A stretch of DNA of 64,000 bases from Shinisaurus crocodilurus (lineage: Eukaryota; Chordata; Lepidosauria; Squamata; Shinisauridae), in assembly GCA_021292165.1 (NCBI GenBank), contig CM037885.1, forward strand, positions 9,729,042-9,793,041, given 5' to 3'. The notes beneath the pieces are model-generated. The model saw nothing but the letters and a program-made list of their open reading frames with translations. It was not told the origin of the DNA and ran no database searches. Below, one piece after another: positions 36,117 through 47,081 of this stretch (the stretch's first letter is position 1; the number at the start of each line of letters is the position of its first letter). The position numbers and the translations under genes were made by a program.

Positions 36117-36350
36117 CAGATTTACAGACAATTGCCACCTTTTATCTGAGCGAAGTTAAAAACCATAAAAATGTTATCCGCTACTGTAGAAGACAGAGCA
36201 CAAAGACAGTCATATAAAAATTGCATAAAAACTGGTGGCACAGTATAAAATTGCTAACTATAATACAAGGTATGTATTTACACCAAGTAAGAGGGAAAGG
36301 AAATCAGAGAAAGAATGAAAGCATATTCCTAGGCTGCACAACTCACACAC

Positions 36351-36461
36351 CTGTCTCCCACTGATCATGCCGAGGCTCTGCAGAGGCTGAATTGAGACAA
36401 TTGTCCACTTGTTGGTCTGATGACAGGACAGATGGTCCATAGGTGTATCTCTCAGGAGAAA
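36351..36461 (-). CDS. DEDD2: DEDD2 middle exon (VSPERY/QWET)
   Basis: 111-bp exon: acceptor tttag|tttct at 36,461, donor acag|gtgtgt after 36,351. The translation starts VSPERYTYGPS and ends HDQWET, matching the order of motifs (VSPERY ... QWETG) known in mammalian DEDD2. It keeps phase with both neighbours. Confidence 0.88.
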
Positions 36462-36806
36462 CTAAAATTAAAAAGTTTTACGAGTCAAACAAAGTAGATA
36501 CTACTTTAACTGAGCAAAATTCTACAAATGGGCAACACCAACCTGCCAAGTCAGCTCAAATCAGATCTGCAGAAGTACCTATGTACATGTTCTGAGCTAT
36601 GCAACATGAAAACCCAGTCCTTTAGGTATCAAAGTGTTCATATCCTTCCACCCCAATAAAACCTAACCTCCCATTGCTAACAATCCTGCAGGGGAGCTGG
36701 ATTGCAAGTTAGGATTAAGCACCCAGTAAAGGAAGAACTCTGTTATTTTGCGAAGTTCAATCAAAAATAAAGTTAAGTGCATTTTCTTGACTGTTATGGT
36801 CAGTAC

Positions 36807-37287
36807 CTGTACGCTGCCTTTTCAGGGTGACATATGGCAGTAGATCATGCCTTGTCAGCACTCTCAGGAGCTGTAGCAGCTGCATGAAGTTGGTTTCATC
36901 GCATTTGCCCCTCCTCTCTAGCTCCAGGAGCAGTTGGACACCATTCTTGGGCCGCTGCCTCTCTGCAGCAACCTCAAGACTACCATCAGTTTTGGCCAAA
37001 TTACACCAGCACTGTTTTTTCCTCTTCCAGCTCTCTAACACAGGTGAGGTGGTCTCAGAACCATCTTCCTCTGCTGCTGCCACAGCCCAAAGAGCAGGAT
37101 CCAGTGGGTGGGTCCAGGGCTGTGTCTCATCCAGAAGGAAAGAGAGCACTTCCATGTCATTCTCTGTGAGCTGGGAGCCAATCACATCAAACATTCGATG
37201 CAGGGAAATCATCCCATAGTACTCTAGGCATTCTTCCTCCTCCCAGATGTGGGCAAAAAGTGGCCTCCTCAAACTCATGTCAGCCAT
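36807..37287 (-). CDS. DEDD2: DEDD2 first coding exon, death effector domain
   Basis: ATG at 37,287-37,285, 15 nt after an acceptor (cttcttag|gatta). A second ATG at codon 4 is possible. Residues 14-54 (EEEECLEYYGMISLHRMFDV through SFLLDE) and 116-156 (GVQLLLELERRGKCDETN through LLPYVTLKRQR) form the two halves of the DED. Between them, residues 55-115 are a Trp/Glu/Lys-rich stretch roughly 45 residues longer than the mammalian loop. No GT-AG intron is evident in it. The donor acag|gtactg follows 36,807. Confidence 0.92.
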
Positions 37288-37639
37288 AAGGATACACTAA
37301 TCCTAAGAAGGCTTGAATGAACAGCTATAAGCTAGTAGGCCAGAATAGATGTGTGGTACTCTGAATACTGTGAGAGGGGGAAGAGAGATGTCTCAGCAGG
37401 TTGTGTATGTTGCAAGACTTAAAGTGCAGAAATTGGTTAAAGCCTTGAGGAAAGATCCTTCTAGTGGCAGTTCTCACAACGCTGCTGCCCAGGTGTCTGC
37501 AAAAGGAGAAATGGGAACCATTAGACCAGGCCAACCATTTCAGCTGTTGCCCCTCCTCACGCTACTGAACCTACACGACCGTCACAAGTTTAAGAGAAAA
37601 ATCTACCCAGCCCCTGGCACCGTGCGTTTAATTCTGTTT

Positions 37640-39500
37640 TTGCTTTCCAGTGAAGGAAGGGAGGGAGGGGTGGCGGCAGTAAAGCCACAGAGACAAATCC
37701 CCCTCTCTCGGGCTACACTTTGGGACAGCAAAATGCTGTTTCATGGCAGAGCCAGCCGCCTCTTCCCAAACGGCGCAAGGCGCCAACGCGCCACAAGATG
37801 GCAGCAGCGCGGCCAACGCGGAGAGACAGCCTTCCCCTCCCCCCTCCCCCCCCAGAAGCCTGTCACAAGGACAAGCACAAGCCAGCTGAGGTGCGGACAA
37901 GCCCCGTGCGGGAGGCTCAACCCTATCTTGGCGCAGAGCCCTCCCCGCTCTCGACCTAGACTCAGTCGCAAGAGCCTTCTGTCAGATCGCCCAACCGAGG
38001 CTCCGCCCCTGCAGGCACCAACCGGCCCTCCCACCAGGCGCGGAGGGGTGGTGGGGAAAGGGGTGGGGGCGCCGCTTCTCCTCTTCTCTCTTCCTCCTCC
38101 CACATTCTAGGTTTCCCCCGCCTCCATTCTTCCTCCATTTTTCTCTCTCATTCTCCCCCCCCCCCCGCCATTAGTTACATATCACTTATTTCGCCCTCTG
38201 GGACTCGGGTTTCCTCCACACAGACAAGCCCCCCCCTTCACGTACCCCCCGCCCCTTCTAGTATCTTTCCGCGCTTACCTCACAGGCCCCCCTCCTCGCG
38301 CAGAATCTCTCTCTACTGCCCCCCTCCGACTTCCTCTGAACGGCAAGCGACCCCTTTCGCCGCCCCTCCCCATTACTTCGCTCCCCTCAAACACCCACCA
38401 CAGAACTCGTTTCTTCCTCTTCCATCTACTCCACCCCTCAGTCGCCAAATCTCATTTTCTACTCTCTTACCACCCGCTCCTCCTTCTTTTAAAACTAGTA
38501 AATAATAAAGAAGCGTCCTTACCGACTCCGCCGCCGCCGCAATCCTTCCGCCCCGTCGTTTCGATCTTTCTGGTACCTTCGACGCGCCTGCGCCAACCTA
38601 ACCCCACCTCGATCCCTTCCCCCACAGCGCAAGCGGCCAGGGCTGTTTGTTTTTCCCGAGCCCCCACCCAGAAACGCAGTCGGCCCTGCCGCGCACGCGC
38701 TGGCCGGCTCCTTGCCGGAATAAACGCAATCGGCGCGTGCGCTTCCCTTCCCCCGCTCACGCGGACAGCCCGCTGGTGTCCTCGTGACCCGCGTGCGTGG
38801 GTGGGGCAGCTTGAGGGCCAGCCTCCTTTCAGGGAAGAACAATAACAAGACCAGCGGTAGCCATCAATTTCGCCCACAGCCGTCGTGGCGCAAACCGTGT
38901 GTAAAGGTGTATTAATTTACGGCTGCTTTACGCTATAAGCGCCCTCCTCGCCTATCAAAGACGCAAAGAACTAAAATGTTTACGTAAACGGTACGAGTGG
39001 TGTCAAGGAGACGGCGCTGATTGCGTAAACGTCGCTGCGTAACAGGCGTACAGAGAAGAGGTGGGGGAGGGAAGCGCATATCTCCTTCCTCGTGACTGGG
39101 CGGGCCTAAAGCGCCACCAACCGCCCTCTCCTCCGAGCCCCTGTCCTGAGTGGCCGCCGCTCGCCCAGTTGTTAGCACCCCTCCCGCCTGAAGGTTGGGC
39201 CGCCCCGACGTCACCGAGCCTCTCGAGAGTATCGAGGCGGTTGATTGGCTCCCCCGGAGTGGTGGGGAGGCAATGAGAGGGCGCGGTGCAGCCTAGACCA
39301 AGCCGGGCCCGTGTGGGGAGAAACAGACAGGAGGAGAGAAAGCGGCGGTAGCAGGAGTGGGTTAGGGCCACGGGCCGGGTGAGTGTGGCACTCCTCCCAC
39401 CACCCGAGGCCCCTTCCGCCACCGGCCTCTTCTTCCTTCTCCTCTCCCCCCCCCCCGCGAAACTCCTGCACTCAGACCTCCCCCCTCCCCTTCTCTCTCT
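37640..39500. promoter_or_regulatory. CpG island and DEDD2/ZNF526 bidirectional promoter
   Basis: GC- and CpG-rich block between the divergent genes. It contains NRF1-like ggcgcgtgcgct (about 38,735), a CRE-like cgacgtcacc (about 39,207), a CCAAT-type gattggct (about 39,242), a YY1-like acaagatggcagc (about 37,793) and the palindrome GTTTACGTAAAC at 38,978-38,989. No TATA box is evident. In human the two genes start very close together head-to-head. Transcription start sites are not fixed from sequence. Confidence 0.75.
39290..39378 (+). other. ZNF526: ZNF526 non-coding first exon, copy 1 (approximate start)
   Basis: A strong donor ccgg|gtgagtg follows 39,378. An acceptor ccccttgcag at 40,124-40,133 precedes the coding exon. 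Another acceptor-like tctctctgggcag at about 39,507 could define an extra 5' UTR exon. The transcription start is inferred. Confidence 0.5.
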
Positions 39501-40152
39501 GGGCAGCATCGCCGTGGATGTCCTAGAGAGCTGTGGCGGTCAGAGCCCCCTGCCCCAAATCAGCAACCCATCCCATGTCCACACGTCACGAGAAAGTCTT
39601 CCCCATTTAATCGATGAGAGCAGTGGTACTGGAAGGACATGGAGGAGGAAGGGAATTTAATGGGGTGGGGGGGTGGGTGGGAGAAGGGGTTGAAAAAGAG
39701 AACGTGCAAAGTTGAGGAAGGATCCTTTGGGGCTGGCACCAGTTGTTCTCTTCCCACATAGTCTCCTTTATCTGCTGTCCAGATACTTCCGCCTACCATG
39801 GCAGCTCACTCTCTACTTCATTATTCTTTATAGTTATTATTATTACTCCCTTCCTTCCAGGCAACCCTTCAAGGGAGGTTAGGTTCCTTATCTTAATAAC
39901 ATTGCTCCACTTTTTTTTCTTTATAATACATACCAATTCCTTTGTTGTATTCCTGTCATATTTTCATATCGCATTTTGGCACATCCCCCCCCCCAATGTT
40001 CTGTGCTTCTCTTTTATACTGAAAAAGCCACACATCTGTAGCTTAAACTGTTAGTTCCGTTTGTCCCATGTTTTCCCACTCCCCATTCTAACATAACCCA
40101 TTCACTCACCTAGGTTTCTCTTTCCCCTTGCAGGTGTGAGCTTGCAGGCATC

Positions 40153-42754
40153 ATGGCAGAGGAGCTGGCTCCATCATTGTTCTTCCAGCATCAGTTCATG
40201 TGCTCAGAGTGTGGGCTTCTCTACAACACTTTAGAGGGGGTGCTGATCCACCAGCAGAGCCATGTAGGGGAGCCCTGTGCGCCCACAGCTGCAGCCGCTG
40301 TTGTGGACACAGGGCCCCAGCAGAACAACCGCTACCAGTGCCTGGAGTGTGGATGTGTCCTTTGGTCACCTGATGAATTGCTAGCTCACCAGGAAGTGCA
40401 CCCCAGGGAGGTGCCAACTCGGCCTCAGCCTCCACCAACTACCACTGGACAGATCCGCTACCAATGCAATGAGTGTAATGAGCTCTTTCCTTCTACTAGC
40501 TTGTGGCTGGCACACCGCCAGACACACCAGAAACAAGAGGCTTCAGCTGACTCCCACCTGTCCAGTCCACCATCTACTCAGCCAACTCCCTCGCCTCCAA
40601 CCCAAGCATCTGTTCCACAACCCCCGCAGTCAGCTTCCCCACCACCTGTGCTGCCATCACTTCCGTCATCGCCCCAGCCAGTTCCACCCATGCATCCCTA
40701 TGAATGCTCAGAGTGTGCCTGTCTCTTCATAACACCCGAGGAGCTGCTGGAACACCAGGGTGAACACTTTACGGAGATTGAGAAAGAGAGCGGGGAGCCG
40801 TCTGAGGTGGCAACACAGGAGACTTGCAGTCCCCATGTGTCCCCGCAGCCATGCCCTGAGGACCCTCCAGCAGTGCCTCCACCTGCTGAGGCCTTCTGCT
40901 GTACTGAGTGCAAGCAGGCTTTTGGTACAATGGAGGCACTGCAGCAGCACCAGCAGGAGCACTTGAGAAGCAGTGAGGAGTTTCTGTGCGGTGAGTGCCA
41001 GCGTGGTTTCACAACAGCCAAGCGGTTGTTGGCTCACCAGCGGGTACACGTGGATGGTACATATGAATGTCCGAATTGCAACAAGATCTTCAAGAATGCA
41101 GCATCTTTCGAACAGCACATGCGCATCCACAAAGGTGAAGCGCTCTACCTCTGCCTGGACTGTGGACTTGGCTTCTCTACTGAGATGACCTTGATCATGC
41201 ATCGCAAGAGCCATACTGCCAACCCCCTGCATCGGTGCCACTGCGGCAAGACTTTCAGCAACATGACCAAGTTCCTTTACCACCGGCGCACGCATGCTGG
41301 GAAGAGTGGGATTCCACCCTCTCGTGGAGCTGGAGACCATGCACCCTGCCAGCCTCCTGAGCCGGCACCCAATGATGGGGAGTCAGTTGTGAATGGCTCA
41401 GTCTCCTCCTCTTCTCCGCCAGGGACATCAGTAGAACTGCCCAGTGCTGGGTTCCTGTGCCCTCAGTGTGGAAAGGCATTCTCCACCCACATCAAGATGG
41501 TGTGGCACAAATGGTTAGTTCATGTTCTGGAGCGCAAGCACAAGTGCCCCACCTGTGGCAAAAAGTTCAAGAAGCTGGTGCATGTGCGAAATCACCTGCG
41601 GACGCACACTGGTGAAAGGCCATTTCAGTGCTCAGAGTGTGGCAAGACCTTTGCCTCCAAGGCTAACTTGGTACAACACCATGTGACGCATACTGGAGAG
41701 CGACCCTACCAGTGCCAGGTTTGTAACAAGCGCTTTACCCAGTCCTCCAGCTCTTCGCCAACATCGACTCTTACATGTGCCACCTAATGGAGAGGGCCCC
41801 CACTCTTGTGAAGACTGTGGTGCAGCCTTTTCCCGAGCCCACCAATTGGCCCTGCACCGGACTGTGCACACAGGGTGCTTGCCCTTTCCTTGCCCGGAAT
41901 GTGACAAATCCTTCCCACGCCGTCAACTCCTGGAACTGCACCGGATTAGCCATTCTGGGCAAGAGCCCCACCGCTGCCCAGAATGTGGTGCTCTCTTTGT
42001 AATGGCTTCCATGTTGCAGGAGCATCGCTGTGCCAGGCAACGTGAGAAGGCGCCGCCACAGTCTTATCCCTGCATTTCTTGTGGCAAGTACATGGGCTCA
42101 CTGGCCAAACTGGCACTGCACCAGCTGGTACATTCAGGCAAGCGTCCTCACTCTTGCCCACTGTGTGGGAAAGCCTTCACCACCCCCAGTGGGTTGAATC
42201 GGCATCAACAGCGCCACGCTGGCCTGCGTCCTCACAAGTGCCCTGTTTGCGCCAAGACGTTTTTGGCAGTCTCTGGGCTGCGGCTGCACCAGCGCATCCA
42301 CACAGGTGAACGCCCTTTCCCCTGCCCGGACTGTGGTAAGGCTTTCCGGCAGGCTACCCATCTGCGGGAGCACAGGCGCCTGCACACTGGAGAGCGCCCC
42401 TACCGCTGCCCAGACTGCGGCAAGGCCTTTGTGCAGTCCATGCACCTTGCTGAGCACCGGCGCATTCACACTGGCGAGCGCCCCCACCCCTGTCCCCTCT
42501 GCCCCAAAACCTTCAAGACACTCTCCAACCTGCGAAGCCACCGCAAGACTCATATGCAAGAGGCTGGTGGTCAGGATGCACTGCAGTCTCCTGGCTCTCC
42601 TGTGGCTACAAGCCAGTCCACCAATACTATCATGTGCACTGAGTTGGAGGCTATTGCTATCATTCAGAGTGCGGAACCTCTCCCCTTGGGAGAAACAATA
42701 GAGATCTACCAGGCTACACTTGATGGTAACATCCATGTTAATGCCTTTATGTAG
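40153..42754 (+). pseudogene. ZNF526: ZNF526 copy 1, frameshifted C2H2 zinc-finger gene
   Basis: ATG at 40,153, 19 nt after the acceptor. The frame runs 544 codons through fingers 1-12 and into finger 13, where copy 1 reads tccagctcttcgcc and copy 2 reads tccaaccttcgcc: one extra base at about 41,750-41,754 shifts the frame to a stop at 41,787. The original frame remains open from 41,777 to the normal stop at 42,754 (fingers 14-22 and the acidic tail with IMCTELE). The lack of other stops suggests a young lesion or a sequencing error. Finger 10 also has two Arg-to-Trp changes relative to copy 2. If real, the product is a truncated 12-finger protein. Confidence 0.88.
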
Positions 42755-42771
42755 TGTCTGAACAGCCCTTA

Positions 42772-42925
42772 GCTCTTTTATTTCCAAGGGCTCAATGCAC
42801 GTTAACCGGAAGCAGACTACAGCTTCCTTTCTTCCATGCATCTTTTATTTCCATGCTCTTTTATTTCCAAGGGCTCAATGCACGTTAACCGGAAGCAGAC
42901 TACAGCTTCCTTTCTTCCATGCATC
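42772..42925 (+). repeat. 83-bp tandem duplication in ZNF526 copy-1 3' UTR
   Basis: gctcttttatttccaagggc ... cttccatgca occurs at 42,772 and again at 42,855. Copy 2 (from about 50,476) has a single unit. Confidence 0.9.
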
Positions 42926-45900
42926 AGTCTAGCATGGTTCTTGTGGCAGCAGAGCCTGCGTACCAGTCACGCAGTGCCCAGATGCAACCTACTCAGATTT
43001 TGGGGGGCCCTAGCTCTCCAGCTCATGTGCCTAATCTGGAGAATGTCTCAGGGACAATGCCTCTTTTGTGCAGGGGGGTTCTGTGGATGGTTATACCATC
43101 CATCTCTGTCACAACCGCACACTCTGCATTTTTTTTTTAAGTGCTTTATTAAATTCTTTTTCCGGTTCCGTCTCTACTTGTGAGGCTCTAGGTCTGACTT
43201 GATACTTCAGGCATGCCCAGCTACCAGTAACTTGTCTATTAAATTATTCCTCTGTTCCCTGGAAATAGATGGCATTATTTCCTGTTAATCATAGAGAAAT
43301 AGAAGTAAAGCCTTTTCTTTTCATGATGGGGCCATGTTGCCAGGTCTTGATATTTCTGTCTTTGATAATTTTACAGAAGGAATCATTTGACAGATGCAGC
43401 TTCTTTCATCCCCTATTGTTTTATGAGAACAGGCTGTGTTTGCTAAAACTGTCCTTGCTGTGCAATATGTAAAAGTACAGGGTTCCTATTCTGTTTTGAA
43501 CATGTCACTCTAGCCTAAGGTCAGGTCCAACTTTTTTTAAATAGTGGAAAGAAGCCTACACTCCTATTTTAGTTGACGAGATATTTTGATCAATTTTTAT
43601 TTGCCTTTTGTCTTCAAACGGCAGGAAAGAGAACCACCGGATTCTTAAATATTTTCCAGGGAAGAAAAGATTAGCATGGTGGGGAACGGAAACTCTTCTG
43701 TGGCCATGAACTTGAGCAAGGAAACTTTTTTTGTATTGAGTAGGTTATATTTGGTCCATCAGCAGATGGCCACTTACACAACTGCTATGAAACAGCAGGT
43801 CTCCTATGACTCCTGTAATTAGTAGTTTTGTTGTGCTTCTGTCTTTAGTGATAAATTAAGATGATAGAAGGTTTTTTCAGGACAATGAAAAGCTCAGTTG
43901 TTAACTTTAGCAAATCAGACATGTTGGCTACACACATGGGAAACTGCCCTCTGGGAATTGACCTGGAACTCTAACACAAGGATGAGAGTATGAAGCAAGC
44001 CTGAAATAGAGGGGCAAATCTGTGGCATCTTCAGTAGAAAACTAGTCCTTGTGCACCTTCCTTGGTGTCTGGGGGCACATTTCCTACTGGCAACTGAGAT
44101 TGCTTCAGAGTGAAGCAGGAACCTTTAGCTGCTGCCATCTTAATTTCCCATGAATGCCTCCGGGCAGGTTACTTGTCCTTTGCAGGTAGCCATGCCCATG
44201 CATAGCAGCCATTTTATGGCTATGTCCAGAACAGTTTCTCAAACTTCTAAATGTGCCAATGGGCCCTAAAGGATGCCTACCTCTGCTGCACACACTCATC
44301 CTCCCCTGGCTGCTGTGCTGTAACCCATTTGTGCCCCTGTACCAGCATCTTAAGCCGATGTACATGTTTAAAAATATCTGACACGTAAAAACCAGCATGG
44401 CGCACCCATTGTCAGCTCCATGTAGTATAGCAGTATTCCTAGCAAGGAGCTGCTATTGGGTGTGTCCCCCTACTTTATGTACACTTTGTGAAAAATCAAT
44501 TCTTTGCTGATACACAATGTGGGATGCAAGTCCTTAGTCATCAGGCCACTGAGTTGGACATGTAGAAAAATGTTATCATAGGGCAGGAGTGGGCAAACCA
44601 GTCTCCCTCTAGATGCTTTGGTCTACAATTCCCCTCGGGCCTAGCCAACATAGTCCATGGTGAGGGATGATGGGAGTCGTAGGCCAAACATCTGGAGGGC
44701 CACAAGTTACCTGCCCGATTCAGAGCCTTCATTAGTCACATTTTAACAAGATCACTCCAAGGCATGAGAAGCCAGGTTTTTAGATCCAAATAGGCTGCTT
44801 ATCCAAGTTAAGCTTTCAGTCAGCCAGGAAATCTGCAGATGTTAGAAGATTTGTAAAACTAGTATACACTGGTTAAATGAAGTCACCCCTTGTGAAACAG
44901 ACATAAACTTAGTGAAGGCCTTTCTGTGCTACCAACTTGACATTTGCTGGTTTGAAGCAGGAGTTCTCTACAGCACGCGTGCACACACTCACAAATAAAA
45001 TACAGCTGGGAACTAGCTTCAACATATGAATAATCTGTACTACTTTGAAGGGAGGCAGTTTTTTCTACTTCACCTTGCCCCTACACAAATAAATTATGCA
45101 CAAGATCCAGGAAAGCCAGCACTGCTACTTACAGCTGGGTGTGGAACCAATTGCAGCCTTTCAACCATTAAAAAAACAAAAACCAACCTTCACACCTGCT
45201 TTTTGCATACTTGCACTAAGTGTTCCATGAGCGTACAGTAGTACAGTAAGAAATTATATAGAAAAACATGTCACTCAACTCCAGGTGTATCACTTTTGTT
45301 AAGAGTACTTCCTTACAAGCATCTTCTTAAGTAACCAAGAAATTAGGGTTGCAGATTCTACAGTCTGCACCACCTGTGGTGGGCTGCATTTCTAAAAGGA
45401 TCCACAAGAACGCCTATTGTGGCACCCTGGAGACCTTGTTTATTATGCCTCCACTCATGCCACAATGCTTCACAGTAGGTTGAAGCAGATCAACTACTAA
45501 CCATTCACACAGCGATCATATCAGGAGTAACCTTGATGAGTTTTATTAATTTTCATGGTGGGGTACGGCAGGATGAAAATATCAAACTGTAATAATTACA
45601 ACCATTGTGTGAACAAAATGGTCTTCCCCTTGGTCTCATTCTGATTTGTCCCTGAGGAAGAGATAAGAAGAGGGCCTGGACTTGTGTGCTCACTTCCCTG
45701 ACAGAAGCAAATAATCAAACCATGAAATCCCATCCCTGGTCATTTGAAGTTGGGATATGTCTTGCCTCAGACTTTAACTGCTCAAAACCTGAAGGCGGGA
45801 TCTCCCTAGGCGATCACAGAATCTCACCCTTCAGTTTACTCTGAAGGGAGAACATGCAAGCTTGAGGCCTAGGTCTGCTCTTCTCCCAGGGGAAAATGAG

Positions 45901-46009
45901 CTATTAACAGGTTTGAGGGTTAAGGATACACAGACGATCCTTACGCACTTCAAGAGCTTGCTTCAAGCATAACTAGTAGCAAACAATGTCTGTACCGATA
46001 ACATGTACA
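42926..46009. other. ZNF526 copy-1 3' flank, no gene
   Basis: A candidate poly(A) signal ATTAAA lies at 43,238-43,243. A hAT-like repeat (related to 4585) covers about 44,070-44,290, and a palindromic MITE (tctacaattcccctcgggcc ... gatgggagtcgtaggcc) covers about 44,584-44,710. Nothing else is recognised. Confidence 0.5.
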
Positions 46010-46552
46010 TTGGACAAAGCATATAGATGGGTTATCACATTTCTCTGTCCACAGGCCAGGAAATTTATCCACAGGCTGCACCCTGGCTCCCCAGGGGGAA
46101 CCCTCAATCCTAGAGCGATTTGAAGAGGGAGAAGGAAATAGGGTTCAGGGCAATCATTGCAACGTTGCATTAAGAAAAAAAAACATTATTTACAGCGAGA
46201 ATGGTAAAAAAAAAAAAAGCTGTTGTGAGGGAGAGGGATGGGGAAGAGATTTATTTACAACAGGAGGGGTGGGCGGGCACGGAATTAAAACTTGCTTCCT
46301 CCATGCTCCCTTTGAGAGTCCCCCCTCCATCCACATAACTGATTTGCGGTGATGGGAGGGGTCTGCTACAGGGAAGCATACACAGCTGAACTTCAGAACA
46401 GGCTGTTGCCGTTTACCCGCCCGCTCGGGGAAGAACAGCTCTAATTACCAGCCCATAGGCCGGGGGGGGGGGGAGGAGATATTTCCCACAAGAAATCCAG
46501 GTGCTATCGCTGTTGGGAAATTGGAGGAGCAAGGAGTGGTTGGCCATGCCCC
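46010..46552 (-). pseudogene. GSK3A 3'-flank remnant at the end of duplication copy 1
   Basis: Matches 54,000-54,060 joined directly to 54,790-55,279 of copy 2. The join reads ccacaggcc|aggaaattta, and about 730 bp, including the distal AATAAA at 54,685, is missing. It is non-coding and represents sequence downstream of, or within, the GSK3A 3' UTR. Confidence 0.8.
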
Positions 46553-47081
46553 GTCGTGGCGCAAACTGTGTGAACTAAATATGTATTAATTTACGGCTGC
46601 TTTACGCTATAAGCGCAGAGCGTCGTCGCCCTCCTCGCCTGTCAAAGACGCAAAGAACTAAAATGTTTACGTAAACGGTACGAGCGGTGTCAGGGAGACG
46701 GCGCTGATTGCGTAAACGTCGCTGCGTAACAGGCGTACAGAGAAGAGGTGGGGGAGGGAAGCGCATATCTCCTTCCTCGTGACTGGGCGGGCCTAAAGCG
46801 CCACCAACCGCCCTCTCCTCCGAGCCCCTGTCCTGAGTGGCCGCCGCTCGCCCAGTTGTTAGCACCCCTCCCGCCTGAAGGTTGGGCCGCCCCGACGTCA
46901 CCGAGCCTCTCGAGCCGAACCGCCCCCTTAGTATCGAGGCGGCTGATTGGCTCCCCCGGAGTGGTGAGGAGGCAATGAGAGGGCGCGGTGCAGCCTAGGC
47001 CAAGCCGGGCCCGTGTGGGGAGAAAACAGACAGGAGGAGAGAAAGCGGCGGTAGCAGGAGTGGGTTAGGGCCACGGGCCGG
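46551..47081 (+). promoter_or_regulatory. duplicated ZNF526 promoter half and first exon, copy 2
   Basis: Near-identical to 38,880-39,378. It retains GTTTACGTAAAC (46,665-46,676), cgacgtcacc, the gattggct CCAAT-type box and the donor ccgg|gtgagtg after 47,081. It has an extra 15 bp (gccgaaccgccccct region) near 46,915. The DEDD2-facing half is absent, since GSK3A 3'-flank sequence lies upstream instead. Confidence 0.75.

Larger units (their letters stand above)
27819..38850 (-). other. DEDD2: DEDD2 gene (death effector domain-containing 2), whole locus
   Basis: Minus-strand gene. Coding exons are 37287-36807, 36461-36351, 35756-35625 and 29740-29367. These lengths (481, 111, 132, 374) sum to 1,098 and join in phase as 365 codons plus stop. 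DEDD2 (FLAME-3) is a nuclear/nucleolar death effector domain protein linked in mammals to caspase-8/10 apoptosis signalling. The identity rests on the N-terminal DED, the conserved C-terminal domain shared with DEDD, and its place head-to-head with ZNF526 as in human. Several C-terminal residues resemble DEDD, but synteny favours DEDD2. The first exon is non-coding, probably ending at a donor near 38,523 (others at 38,471 and 38,279). A duplicate of the 3' end lies at 17,095-19,016. Confidence 0.9.
38880..46552. repeat. ZNF526 tandem duplication, copy 1
   Basis: Head-to-tail with 46,551-55,279. It starts ccgtcgtggcgcaaac (38,880; 46,551) and ends ggccatgcccc (46,552; compare ggccgtgcccc ending at 55,279). 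It contains the ZNF526-facing promoter half, the gene, its 3' flank and a piece of GSK3A 3' flank. Divergence is uneven: promoter and 44.4-46.0 kb are almost identical to copy 2, and 42.8-44.0 kb is clearly more diverged. Confidence 0.95.

Noticed and set aside
37349..38110. 253-codon plus-strand frame in the CpG island
   Set aside because: Low-complexity Arg/Pro-rich frame that GC-rich DNA gives by chance. It lies antisense over the DEDD2 first intron and promoter.
40708..41340. 210-codon antisense frame inside ZNF526 (also 48,407-49,039)
   Set aside because: Shadow of the zinc-finger coding strand, produced by its codon pattern.
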